Virus record (IMG/VR): IMGVR_UViG_3300033571_004193
Coordinates: 1 to 62,123 of that record
Direction: 5' to 3' (one strand)
Length of the DNA stretch: 62,123 bases
DNA from: a virus
Of this stretch, positions 28,217 to 35,571 are shown one piece after another. The notes below the pieces were generated by a model. That model saw only the letters and a program-made list of their open reading frames with translations. It was not told the origin of the DNA and did no database searches. The position numbers and the translations under genes are program-made. How positions within the stretch are numbered: the stretch's first letter is position 1; every line of letters starts with the position of its first letter.

Positions 28217-28434
28217 GTGCAATAGTTCCTTAGGTGTGAGCGGAAAGCGGTTAGTTTAAATGGCAATTCAATTTCTTTGTTTAAATCCTTATATAAAGAT
28301 GCAACTACTACTTTATTGTTATTACGCAGTTCAATAAATGCATCTTGTTCTTCTTGAGGTAACTCGCTTATCCACTGATTTACAACGCATATAACGGGTT
28401 TTGTTGTTAAGTGTTTATTTAATACGTCTAGCAC
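28204..28434 (-). CDS. Hypothetical small protein, GTG start
   Basis: 76 residues from GTG 28434, with AAGGAG 6 nt upstream. Mostly helical (ISELPQEEQDAFIELRNNNK), a small basic C-terminus with CTC. Promoter-proximal gene upstream of the phosphoesterase, following the Hsp20 terminator. It may be a small DNA-binding protein; no family assigned. Confidence 0.65.
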   Translation of the reverse strand: MLDVLNKHLTTKPVICVVNQWISELPQEEQDAFIELRNNNKVVVASLYKDLNKEIELPFKLTAFRSHLRNYCTCRN

Positions 28435-28505
28435 GAGCTCTCCTTGTCGTCATCGTGATTTAAGCAATACCAGCCTAACACAGTATTTGAGTATGCACAA
28501 TGAAA

Positions 28506-28532
28506 AACCCCCACCTAAATTAGGTGGGGGTT
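28506..28532 (-). terminator. Terminator of the Hsp20 operon
   Basis: AACCCCCACCTAA pairs with TTAGGTGGGGGTT; read on the minus strand it is followed by TTTC. It lies 15 nt after the hsp20 stop. Confidence 0.8.
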
Positions 28533-28546
28533 CTTGGTTGACAGCC

Positions 28547-29065
28547 TTATTTAATTTTGATTGTCTTTTCTTTCTTGCCTTCTGGAAGGATGCGCTGCAG
28601 CTCAATGGTCAAAAAGCCATCAGATAGCTTTGCGTCTCCTACAATTACGTCGTCTGCAACTGCAAACTTTTGTACGAAATTACGTGCTGCAATACCCTTA
28701 TATGAGTATTCTGCAGTATCTTCGCCGCGGTTGCCTTCAACGGTAATGATGTTTTCCTTGTAAGTAATGGTGACATCATCTTTCTTAAACCCAGCAATAG
28801 CAAGCTCAATCTCAGCTTTATCATTGGGTAGTGTCTTGATGTTGTATGGGGGATAGTTGGACTTAATACGGACATCATCTAGGTTCTGCATGAACTCTAA
28901 ATGACGCTCAAACCCAAAAGTCCACGGGTCTAGCATATTGTGTAGCGCCTTGAATGGGTCCGTAATTGTTAACGTAGTAGTGTGTGGGATTTGCTTTGGC
29001 GGGTGGGGCCACTGATTTCTTTCATGTGGTGAACCCATTGGATAGCCATTAATACCTGAAGCCAT
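28547..29065 (-). CDS. Small heat-shock protein (Hsp20)
   Basis: 172 residues. An alpha-crystallin domain spans roughly residues 70-165: IELAIAGFKKDDVTITY, TVEGNR, then LSDGFLTIELQR (the A/D-x-x-L-x-I-x-L strand) and a C-terminal K-x-I-x-I motif. It is an ATP-independent holdase; phage copies are thought to protect virion assembly or host proteins. Single-gene unit with its own promoter-like region and terminator. Confidence 0.93.
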   Translation of the reverse strand: MASGINGYPMGSPHERNQWPHPPKQIPHTTTLTITDPFKALHNMLDPWTFGFERHLEFMQNLDDVRIKSNYPPYNIKTLPNDKAEIELAIAGFKKDDVTITYKENIITVEGNRGEDTAEYSYKGIAARNFVQKFAVADDVIVGDAKLSDGFLTIELQRILPEGKKEKTIKIK

Positions 29066-29123
29066 AATATATCTCCTTAGACGATATAACTTTTTGTGAC
29101 CCTCCTAGTGAGCGGTCATCAAT

Positions 29124-29135
29124 AGTATACAACAA
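29124..29135 (-). promoter_or_regulatory. Possible -10 of the hsp20 promoter
   Basis: On the minus strand GTTGTATACT is a good -10 (TATACT) with an upstream TTG, ~60 nt before the hsp20 start; the -35 is poor. A strong AAGGAGATAT ribosome site precedes the gene. Confidence 0.3.
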
Positions 29136-29164
29136 TCTAATTTAGAATATATTCCTGAAATGCC

Positions 29165-29189
29165 AAAGCCCCGCATACAGCGGGGCTTT
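29165..29189 (-). terminator. Terminator hairpin after 29207 gene
   Basis: AAAGCCCCGC pairs with GCGGGGCTTT across a 5-nt loop, between the 29207 stop and the hsp20 promoter. There is no long T-run on the minus side. Confidence 0.65.
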
Positions 29190-29206
29190 GCGCTATTTAG
29201 TTGTAA

Positions 29207-29536
29207 CTACCCAGCCATGCCATCTTTGAAGTTAGGCGCTGAGCGTTTTACCGCTGAAGAAAGGATACGTCCGTTGCTCTGTGTAGAGCCAGCTTCTGGA
29301 GCTGTGGACTTTTGGAACTTAACACGAATACCGTATCGTGCTCCACCTGTAGCAGTAATCTTAGTACGTGACGGCTTTGCCTGTGTGTATGGGTCTGTTC
29401 CACCCTTAGCATTACCAGTTTTCTTTATAAGCTTGCCTTTAAGAGGCTTAGCAACTTGTGGTTTTGCACCTGCAGCATTTGATGGCTCGGCAGATGTCGG
29501 AGCAATCGGTGCTGAGTTCTTTGTTGAATCTTTCAT
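29207..29536 (-). CDS. Hypothetical Ala/Lys/Pro-rich protein
   Basis: 109 residues; disordered Ala/Pro/Lys-rich first 60 residues and a basic second part (GGARYGIRVKFQK). Could be a nucleic-acid-binding tail protein. Good ribosome site (AGGAAAAC). Function unknown. Confidence 0.65.
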   Translation of the reverse strand: MKDSTKNSAPIAPTSAEPSNAAGAKPQVAKPLKGKLIKKTGNAKGGTDPYTQAKPSRTKITATGGARYGIRVKFQKSTAPEAGSTQSNGRILSSAVKRSAPNFKDGMAG

Positions 29537-29597
29537 TTGTTTTCCTTTGGCCTAGGATTACCTAATAGATTAGGCTATTAAATGGATAAATACAGTC

Positions 29598-29882
29598 TTA
29601 AGTCGCCTTGACATCAAAAATAATGGCAGAAATCTGCCCATCATGGCTTTCAATACTGGTAAAACCTGGGATGCAAGTTAGGTCTAGACCGCGTGGAGCT
29701 GTGTAGCCACGTGCGATAGCAATAGCCTTTACTGCTTGGTTAATAGCGCCTGCGCCAACTGCACGAATCTTACAAGTGCGAGTTTCGTAGATGCTATGGG
29801 CAATGGCAGATGCCACGGCCTGGGGGTTACTGCCCGCGCTGACACGCAGGATGTGTTCTTCTTGTGGTTGTTGCTCGGTCAT
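29598..29882 (-). CDS. SpoVS (stage V sporulation protein S)-like protein
   Basis: 94 residues. HILRVSAGSNPQAVASAIAHS, then RAVGAGAINQAVKAIAIARGY and LDLTCIPGFTSI follow the SpoVS family pattern almost throughout (LKVSxxSxPxxVAxAIA...IGAGAxNQAVKAxAIARG...DLxCIPAF). SpoVS has an Alba-like fold and probably binds nucleic acid or partner proteins. In Bacillus it affects sporulation; a phage role is unknown. Full family length. Confidence 0.9.
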   Translation of the reverse strand: MTEQQPQEEHILRVSAGSNPQAVASAIAHSIYETRTCKIRAVGAGAINQAVKAIAIARGYTAPRGLDLTCIPGFTSIESHDGQISAIIFDVKAT

Positions 29883-29932
29883 GTGTACCTCGGTTTACGT
29901 ATAGTGGAGCCCCGTAGGTACAATTATGAAGG

Positions 29933-30154
29933 CTATATTAAATTAGGTCTGTCTAAAGGCGTAGGAGCCTTGGCATAGCTGCCACAGATAGAGCACTCCA
30001 TATCCAATAAATACTGGGATATCTCATAGTCCTGAAAACTAGCTTTTACATTCCACAATGTGGACTCACAATGAGGGCACTCATGGCAAACCTCGTTGGC
30101 ATACGCCATAGTGCCTGTGTAATCAGGCTTTAACTCTCTAATTCCCTTTGCCAT
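29933..30154 (-). CDS. Zinc-ribbon protein
   Basis: 73 residues from ATG 30154 (a TTG at 30193 is an alternative). CHECPHC near residue 23 and CSIC near residue 55 give two Cys pairs typical of a zinc ribbon. Coupled to the upstream gene. Confidence 0.65.
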   Translation of the reverse strand: MAKGIRELKPDYTGTMAYANEVCHECPHCESTLWNVKASFQDYEISQYLLDMECSICGSYAKAPTPLDRPNLI

Positions 30155-30365
30155 GGTGGCAACCGCCAAAATCTGCAATAACTCTGTATGCAACTTCCAT
30201 ATAAATAGAAGCTGTTGTGGCTAGGTCCTCTGGGTGGTGAAGCTCGCCTTTAGCGTGACCCCAGTTAGAGTTTAAGTATTCTTTAAGACCTAAGGATAGG
30301 CGGTCTACAAACTCATCAGATGTCATCCAACCGTCTTCTATTAGATGCTTATCCTTATGCTTCAA
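30138..30365 (-). CDS. Hypothetical small protein
   Basis: Open from TTG 30395; a TTG at 30365 or ATG at 30326 are likelier starts because they fall at or after the end of the upstream gene. The conserved-looking core is helical (WMTSDEFVDRLSLGLKEYL) with two His-rich spots (GHAKGELHHPED; GGCHHGK). Function unknown. Confidence 0.55.
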   Translation of the reverse strand: MKHKDKHLIEDGWMTSDEFVDRLSLGLKEYLNSNWGHAKGELHHPEDLATTASIYMEVAYRVIADFGGCHHGKGN

Positions 30366-30492
30366 CGTTCTCAGCTTCCCAATCAAGCCACTCAAAAACT
30401 AACTCGTCTATATCAATAGTTTCGCTAAAACCGTTTTCGTGCAGGTGTTCAATGAAATCATCATCTGCAACTAATATAGGTAAATCAAGCAT
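30355..30492 (-). CDS. Tiny acidic protein
   Basis: 45 residues from ATG 30492, overlapping the upstream gene by 8 nt; a longer TTG/ATG reading lies inside that gene. Acidic, ending FEWLDWEAENVEA. Function unknown. Confidence 0.5.
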   Translation of the reverse strand: MLDLPILVADDDFIEHLHENGFSETIDIDELVFEWLDWEAENVEA

Positions 30493-30715
30493 CCCACTTA
30501 TCCTTCCACTCTTCAATAAGCTTACGGTTCTTTTCAATCTCTTCTTCTACCTGTGCGATTTCTTCTGGGCTCATCTTGTCCTTGTTAGACTCAAAAAACT
30601 CCATGCCAACTTTAAAATTAGACTCAAATATAGCTAGTTGTACCTGACGACGCTCTTTAATAAAGGCATCGCGTTCTGCAGCACGGCGAGCGCGTTTTTC
30701 CTGTGTCTTACTCAT
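30485..30715 (-). CDS. Hypothetical helical protein
   Basis: 76 residues from ATG 30715 (GGGGAGG 6 nt upstream). Basic start (KTQEKRARRAAERD) followed by long amphipathic helices with coiled-coil character. Overlaps the FmdB-like gene by ATGA. Confidence 0.65.
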   Translation of the reverse strand: MSKTQEKRARRAAERDAFIKERRQVQLAIFESNFKVGMEFFESNKDKMSPEEIAQVEEEIEKNRKLIEEWKDKWDA

Positions 30716-30882
30716 CCTTGGCCTCCCCAACCGCCACCCTTAAACTGTACAGATGGTGGTGTGTAACTTTTGACCATAAATTCTCCGCAACCTTCGCAAG
30801 CGGGACGCTGTGTGGCATCAAATGCAAAATGCATTTCTACTGTGCGGTCGCACTTCATACATGTGAAGTCGTATTTAGGCAT
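30712..30882 (-). CDS. FmdB-type zinc ribbon protein
   Basis: 56 residues. MPKYDFTCMKCDRTVE then CEGCGEFM at ~29 follow the FmdB/CxxC_CxxC_SSSS pattern (PxYxFxCxxCGxxxE...CPxCG), ending in a Gly-rich tail. FmdB-like proteins are putative regulators. It overlaps the wHTH gene by 8 nt. Confidence 0.75.
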   Translation of the reverse strand: MPKYDFTCMKCDRTVEMHFAFDATQRPACEGCGEFMVKSYTPPSVQFKGGGWGGQG

Positions 30883-31171
30883 TATCTTCTTCCTTTAACT
30901 GTTGCTTGGCTGTAGTTGCAGCTAAATCTAATCTGTATTCGTATGTATTCCCTACTCTACGGCGGTTAATAATATATCCGCCATGTTTTTCTTTACGTAG
31001 GTTGCGAATTTGAGCTGATACCGATGGTTCAGGAGCAGAAATATCAACAGCTATATCTTGCATCGTATGCCATTGTTGGTCTAACAATATATTTAATACA
31101 TCGTTAATTTGAGTGGATAAACGACCATAATCTAAATCTTCGTCGTAAGTTGCCCCTTCAAAACTTGCCAT
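30875..31171 (-). CDS. Winged helix-turn-helix protein
   Basis: 98 residues. WHTMQDIAVDISAPEPSVSAQIRNLRK is a helix-turn-helix followed by the wing (GGYIINRRRVGNTYEYRL). Similar short wHTH proteins near phage recombination genes likely regulate transcription or help DNA processing. Confidence 0.75.
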   Translation of the reverse strand: MASFEGATYDEDLDYGRLSTQINDVLNILLDQQWHTMQDIAVDISAPEPSVSAQIRNLRKEKHGGYIINRRRVGNTYEYRLDLAATTAKQQLKEEDNA

Positions 31172-31717
31172 TTAAATCTCCCGATAGTCTGGATTTTGTA
31201 CCTGCTGGTAAATAGCCTTTTCATATGCAAGCGTACCATCCCCTGAGCATAGCCTTGCAAGTCCATATGCGTCACAGGCGTTATCGTCAGTAAAAGTCTG
31301 TCCCCACTTTTTGTAGGTATGCAAAATCATCTGATTCTTTTGTCCCGTGCCTGCACCTGTTACATACTTCTTTAGCGTACTTGGTGGGATTATCAACGGG
31401 TACTTGTCAATATCTGCCAACTCCATCTTAACTAGGCCGCCAAGCTCACCTAGGTGGAATACCTTGCCCTTAGCCCCCATTGCATAGCCTTCCATGGCTA
31501 CATCAATAATTTCTGCTCTAGATAACCAATCACGAATAAACGCACGTATATCTAACATACGTGGCATTCCTTTATTTTGTGATTTATACACTTCCGCGTA
31601 ATAAGAGTTATTGCTATACGCACATATGGCAAAGCCAGTAAATGATTGGTCTATACCTAAGTAAACTGGGCTACTGCCAGTCAGGGACAGACCTCCTTCA
31701 ATTTTTTTAAGGGACAT
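31172..31717 (-). CDS. RuvC-like Holliday junction resolvase
   Basis: 181 residues from ATG 31717 (GTG 31735 also possible). RNase H-fold signature: YLGIDQSFTGFAI (catalytic Asp), AMEGYAMG (Glu), then DDNACDAYGLA (acidic pair at the end). Resolves branched DNA before packaging. It fits the recombination cluster with Cas4-like nuclease and RecA. Confidence 0.85.
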   Translation of the reverse strand: MSLKKIEGGLSLTGSSPVYLGIDQSFTGFAICAYSNNSYYAEVYKSQNKGMPRMLDIRAFIRDWLSRAEIIDVAMEGYAMGAKGKVFHLGELGGLVKMELADIDKYPLIIPPSTLKKYVTGAGTGQKNQMILHTYKKWGQTFTDDNACDAYGLARLCSGDGTLAYEKAIYQQVQNPDYREI

Positions 31718-32201
31718 ATCTGTTAAACGAACCACTACGAGCGTTTGAGGTACGACGCGTCAACTCACGGCTAGTGAGTGAGTAGTAGCGCTCTAAGTTC
31801 TCTAGGTGGGTCTCTAACAGCTTACGATAAGCATAAGCAAAATCTTTAGCCTTAGCTAGCTCAACAACCTCAGGCTCTGTTACAACGGCTGCCTTAAGCA
31901 TCACAGACTTCTCTGTGCTCTTGCCTGTTGTTTTACCTAGTAAACCTTTGGCTACAGTCATGTCATATGCGCTGTCAGCCTCGGCCTCTGCAAGGGTAGC
32001 GCATGCTACCTGTGTACGAATGAAGTTTAAGTTCTCCATGTACTTGCTAGCCATAATCATTAACTGTTGCTCATCAATTGCTGTGATGTCTTCTGGAAAA
32101 TCTGGTAGTTCTAACTTCATAGAACGCTTGATAGGAAGACCCTGGTTTTCCAATACCTTTAGTACTTCTTCGCTAATACCTGTTGCTACTAAATCAGTCA
32201 T
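31707..32201 (-). CDS. Hypothetical helical recombination-cluster protein
   Basis: 164 residues from ATG 32201 (GGAGG 5 nt upstream, overlapping the nuclease gene end). Mostly helical with a middle TVAKGLLGKTTGKSTEKS loop and a basic tail. No family recognised; position suggests a recombination or replication accessory. Confidence 0.65.
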   Translation of the reverse strand: MTDLVATGISEEVLKVLENQGLPIKRSMKLELPDFPEDITAIDEQQLMIMASKYMENLNFIRTQVACATLAEAEADSAYDMTVAKGLLGKTTGKSTEKSVMLKAAVVTEPEVVELAKAKDFAYAYRKLLETHLENLERYYSLTSRELTRRTSNARSGSFNRYVP

Positions 32202-33051
32202 CGTATCCTCCGCATCTTGAACACTGTCCCCAGGCATCAATATTACATGTTGGTGGAGTGTCATTTTTAACTGCTTCTACAATCATAGCAGCAGCCTCGA
32301 ACAGTGGCGCAATAGCAAAATCAGATTTAGGTACTACAAATTCTTTAGCAGATTGGTCTGCCTTGTTCTCGTAAATAAGAACAGCCTCCTGTGGAACATC
32401 TGGGTACCCAATTAGCTCTGCTAACTTCATATAAATCTGTACTTGATTAACGTGCTTTTCAAATGGCGCTTTAATATCAGGCCATACCTTAGTCATGTCC
32501 CCACCATGCTGAGCCATTAACTGTGGCGCTTCCCAACGAATAGTTCCTGCACCAATTGACTTAATCTCTAACATCAATGGGTCGCCTAGGTTAACTAGCC
32601 AACCATCTGAGTGACCTGAGATGCGCAATGGCTCATAAAACAAAGGTACTTCTCGGTATTCCAATGGGCCATCGTGACAATCAGAACCGCCCCAGAACTC
32701 TTCTTCACACTCAATGCAGTACCACTTACCGTATAGCGTTCCCATTTCTTGGAACCACTTCTGCCACTTAGCGTGGATAGCATGACCTTCAGCAAAGACA
32801 GAGTGTGTCTGTAGTCGCATAACACGGTTGCTTATTGGTGCATGACCTTTTAGGTGAAAGTAAGAAGCGCGGTAACACCACTCATCACTGACCATATCAG
32901 ATGGATGTAGAACATCTGTTCTACGGCTCATATCACGAGGCTTAGAAATTAGATGGCGCTCTACAGAACCTATTACTCTACTGTTCTTTTTAGCCACGTC
33001 GACAAATGCTTTCAGGGAGCCAGTAATTTGCTGGGGTTTGTTTGCTTTCAT
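32194..33051 (-). CDS. Cas4-like PD-(D/E)XK exonuclease
   Basis: 285 residues. GHAIHAKWQ (motif with His), SGHSDGWL (D), LEIKS (E-x-K) and HVNQVQIYM (Q-x-x-x-Y) are the catalytic motifs of Cas4/RecB-type nucleases. A Cys at ~59 (EWCYR) and the C-terminal C-x8-C-x2-C match the four Cys that bind 4Fe-4S in Cas4/AddB proteins. An inserted CIEC...C-H segment may bind a separate zinc. Likely processes DNA ends for RecA-dependent recombination. Confidence 0.85.
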   Translation of the reverse strand: MKANKPQQITGSLKAFVDVAKKNSRVIGSVERHLISKPRDMSRRTDVLHPSDMVSDEWCYRASYFHLKGHAPISNRVMRLQTHSVFAEGHAIHAKWQKWFQEMGTLYGKWYCIECEEEFWGGSDCHDGPLEYREVPLFYEPLRISGHSDGWLVNLGDPLMLEIKSIGAGTIRWEAPQLMAQHGGDMTKVWPDIKAPFEKHVNQVQIYMKLAELIGYPDVPQEAVLIYENKADQSAKEFVVPKSDFAIAPLFEAAAMIVEAVKNDTPPTCNIDAWGQCSRCGGYDD

Positions 33052-33063
33052 TGCAGCAACCTA

Positions 33064-33381
33064 TCACAACTTCTCCTCTGATACCCATTCTCTAAAAGTT
33101 TTTCCTTCTTTATTTGCTTTACGTTTTAACGCGTTGCGTTCACGGTGTGACATGCCACCCCAAATACCATGCTGTTCGTCCATGCTATCTGCGTACAAAA
33201 GACACTGCTTACGAACAGGACACTCTGGCAACCCGTCTTTCCCATAGCATGTAGCTTTAGAAATGGTTGCTATTTTTTTATATTTTGCTTTGTCTCTTGG
33301 TGGAAACCAAAGCTCGGTATCCATGCCACGGCACTTAGCGTTATGACGCCATCCTTCTACGTGCCCGATGTCTTCGTACAA
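33064..33381 (-). CDS. WhiB-like transcription regulator
   Basis: 105 residues. Four Cys (CRGM; ATCYG; CPVRKQC) bind an iron-sulphur cluster, followed by EQHGIWGGMSHRER, the WhiB turn, and a basic C-terminal DNA-binding tail. WhiB proteins are restricted to actinobacteria and their phages and act with sigma factors. It overlaps the downstream nuclease gene. Confidence 0.93.
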   Translation of the reverse strand: MYEDIGHVEGWRHNAKCRGMDTELWFPPRDKAKYKKIATISKATCYGKDGLPECPVRKQCLLYADSMDEQHGIWGGMSHRERNALKRKANKEGKTFREWVSEEKL

Positions 33382-33698
33382 TTACACTCCTGGAGGTATT
33401 GGCGCAGCTCCAGGAAATCGTCTTCGGTTAACATTACGTAGTTTTCACCATCAAGGTGAAAGCCGAGGACAGGCATCCGACTCTCAACAATTGCTTCGTT
33501 GACAATCTTTTTTAGAACCGCAGCCTTAATGGTTACGGAGGTTTTGCCAGTCCACTTATGCTCTACGAGCAAATCGTCAGACCTAACATCACCTTTACGA
33601 CTCCAAAAGGCACCGCTTCCAGCTGAACGCTGTCCACCAATTGCCTTTGCAAGTCTGTCCTCGTGCTTCTTAGATTCTTTCTGTCCTTTAGTCCTCAT
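33357..33698 (-). CDS. Hjc-like PDDEXK nuclease
   Basis: 113 residues. GSGAFWSRKGDVRSDDLLVEHKWT contains the G-D-V-R...(V)E-x-K core of small archaeal-type Holliday junction resolvases or VRR-like nucleases, followed by a helix. A second branch-cutting candidate near the RuvC-like gene. Confidence 0.75.
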   Translation of the reverse strand: MRTKGQKESKKHEDRLAKAIGGQRSAGSGAFWSRKGDVRSDDLLVEHKWTGKTSVTIKAAVLKKIVNEAIVESRMPVLGFHLDGENYVMLTEDDFLELRQYLQECNCTKTSGT

Positions 33699-34749
33699 CG
33701 GATGCTACAAACTTAGACCCTGCTTTAATAGAGTCCAGCACGTCGCGTTCTAAAGTTTCTTTAAGGTCTAACTCTTCCCGTATGGAGGCAAGCATAGCAT
33801 CCTGACCCATCCACTGTCGAGTCTCGCCTTGGAAGTCATAACGGTAGTAAGCACCAGCACGGGTAATAACCTTGTTAAGGATACCCATAGCCATAATCTC
33901 TTTACCAAAGTCAATCTCTCCAGCAGGGATTTCTCCACCATCTGCAAAGTAAAAATCAAAGACGGCAACCTGTGATGGTGGGGCTGACTTGTTCTTAATA
34001 ACTCTGGCTTTAATACTCTGTCCTACACGGCGTTTATCTTGTCCAGTACCAGCCTCAATCCACTCATCACGACGCACCTCCATGCGAGTAAAGAAAGCGT
34101 AATCCTTGCCTAGACCACCTGGGGTAGTGCGAGGGTCGCCATACATAACACCAATCTTTGAACGCCACTGGTTGATTAGAATGCCAATGAACGGGCGCTC
34201 AGCCTCAATAAGGGAGCGCTTAGACGCCTTACCTACCTTACGAAAGAACTTGTTAGTAAGAAGCGCTGAGCGTCCTACAGTAGATTCCTCCATCTCCTTA
34301 TCGTCTTCTGCTGAAGGGACCAAGGCAGGTAACGAATCAATAACAATACAATCAACCGTTTTAGACCCAGTAATCTCGATGACGGTTTCATAAGCTTCCT
34401 CCATGATGTTAGTAGAAACTACATATAGACGGGATACATCTACACCGCAAAGCTCTGCATACTCTGGAACCCACTGCTCTGCTGCAATCCATACCGCAGT
34501 AAAGTTAGGGTCTTTCTTTTGATTAGCAGCAATAGTCTTTAATGCAATAGCGGTCTTGCCGTTGCTAGCCTCACCAATAATCTCATGCCACTGATTGGTA
34601 GGCCACCCACCACCTAGGGCTACATCTAATGACACCGAGCCAGTAGTCAAACGACCAATGCCTTCGGTAATCTCTGAACCAATAACTATGGTGTCAGAGC
34701 CGTACTTCTTATTAATCTTTGTTATTAGTTTAGTTAATTCAGCATTCAT
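33688..34749 (-). CDS. recA: RecA-like recombinase
   Basis: 353 residues. Walker A GEASNGKT (59-66), Walker B VDCIVIDSLPALVPS, the L1/L2 region near TNKFFRKV and LINQWRSKIGVMYGDPRTTPGG. Shorter C-terminus than bacterial RecA and with Asn in place of the usual Ser in Walker A. Catalyses strand exchange. Confidence 0.93.
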   Translation of the reverse strand: MNAELTKLITKINKKYGSDTIVIGSEITEGIGRLTTGSVSLDVALGGGWPTNQWHEIIGEASNGKTAIALKTIAANQKKDPNFTAVWIAAEQWVPEYAELCGVDVSRLYVVSTNIMEEAYETVIEITGSKTVDCIVIDSLPALVPSAEDDKEMEESTVGRSALLTNKFFRKVGKASKRSLIEAERPFIGILINQWRSKIGVMYGDPRTTPGGLGKDYAFFTRMEVRRDEWIEAGTGQDKRRVGQSIKARVIKNKSAPPSQVAVFDFYFADGGEIPAGEIDFGKEIMAMGILNKVITRAGAYYRYDFQGETRQWMGQDAMLASIREELDLKETLERDVLDSIKAGSKFVASDED

Positions 34750-35108
34750 TAAATGTGTCCAATGATTGTAGTTGGGTTAAATCCACCAGATGAAACTTGC
34801 TTTGCTGCTTGAGTAGGTCCTCCACCTTGATTACCTACAACACCTTTACCCATACCTGAACCACTTTGAGTAATTGGGTATCCGCAATCGTAGCATCGCT
34901 TACGTGACTCGGGTGTTGCACCACCGTAGTTTCCGCTGCCACATCCTGGGCAACGCTCTGCTTGCGGCGTTGCTTGCTGTGTAGGTGGATACTGTGGTTG
35001 AGAAGGCTGCACATATGTAGCAGGTTGTGGCGCTACGTACTGTGGTGTTGGGGCTGCTTGCTGTGGTGCTTGTGTGCCTAACTTATTTGCCCACCAATTA
35101 CTGCTCAT
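34749..35108 (-). CDS. Pro/Gln-rich protein with zinc ribbon
   Basis: 119 residues: a start with WWANKLG, ~45 residues of Pro/Gln/Tyr linker, then CPGCGSGNYGG and CYDCGYPI (two knuckles) and a Gly-rich tail. Coupled to RecA (shared base) and to the gene upstream. May tether RecA or SSB via its linker; function unknown. Confidence 0.75.
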   Translation of the reverse strand: MSSNWWANKLGTQAPQQAAPTPQYVAPQPATYVQPSQPQYPPTQQATPQAERCPGCGSGNYGGATPESRKRCYDCGYPITQSGSGMGKGVVGNQGGGPTQAAKQVSSGGFNPTTIIGHI

Positions 35109-35571
35109 CTAGTACTCGATTCTCCCACTCGGTCTTCTGTATATCGCCTGGCTCAATTAAACCTATTTCCATAGCCGAAGCGAAGGCTCCCATGATAGCG
35201 GATAAGCTGACAACTTTATACAGCACCCGCATAGTGTCTAATTCACGCTCAATTTCTTCAGAGTTATTGGGGTTGTCTTTAGTAATCTCGTCTACTTGTA
35301 AGCCTGTAATAACATCCGCTGCTATATCAGCCATAGCGTTTAAGTAGGAAAGTAGGTAGGCGATGTTATCCATGCGCTTATCAGAGTCTTCACGCTCTTT
35401 CTCGTCACCTTCTTCACTAGCCCTATTAAGGCCCATGATTTCTACAACCTCGTTAGGTTCTCCTAACTCTGTGTCATAGATATACCAACGAAGTATGGTG
35501 CTAAGAGGAATATCTCTAGTAAATATCTCAAAGTTATCTTCTCTTTTTTTAAAACGGTCAAAGAAACTCAC
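35098..35571 (-). CDS. Hypothetical helical protein, GTG start
   Basis: 157 residues. GTG at 35571 overlaps the polA stop as GTGA, with GGGGAG upstream. Helical; residues ~75-95 (IAYLLSYLNAMADIAADVITG) look like a core helix. No family recognised; always in a replication context here. Confidence 0.7.
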   Translation of the reverse strand: MSFFDRFKKREDNFEIFTRDIPLSTILRWYIYDTELGEPNEVVEIMGLNRASEEGDEKEREDSDKRMDNIAYLLSYLNAMADIAADVITGLQVDEITKDNPNNSEEIERELDTMRVLYKVVSLSAIMGAFASAMEIGLIEPGDIQKTEWENRVLDEQ

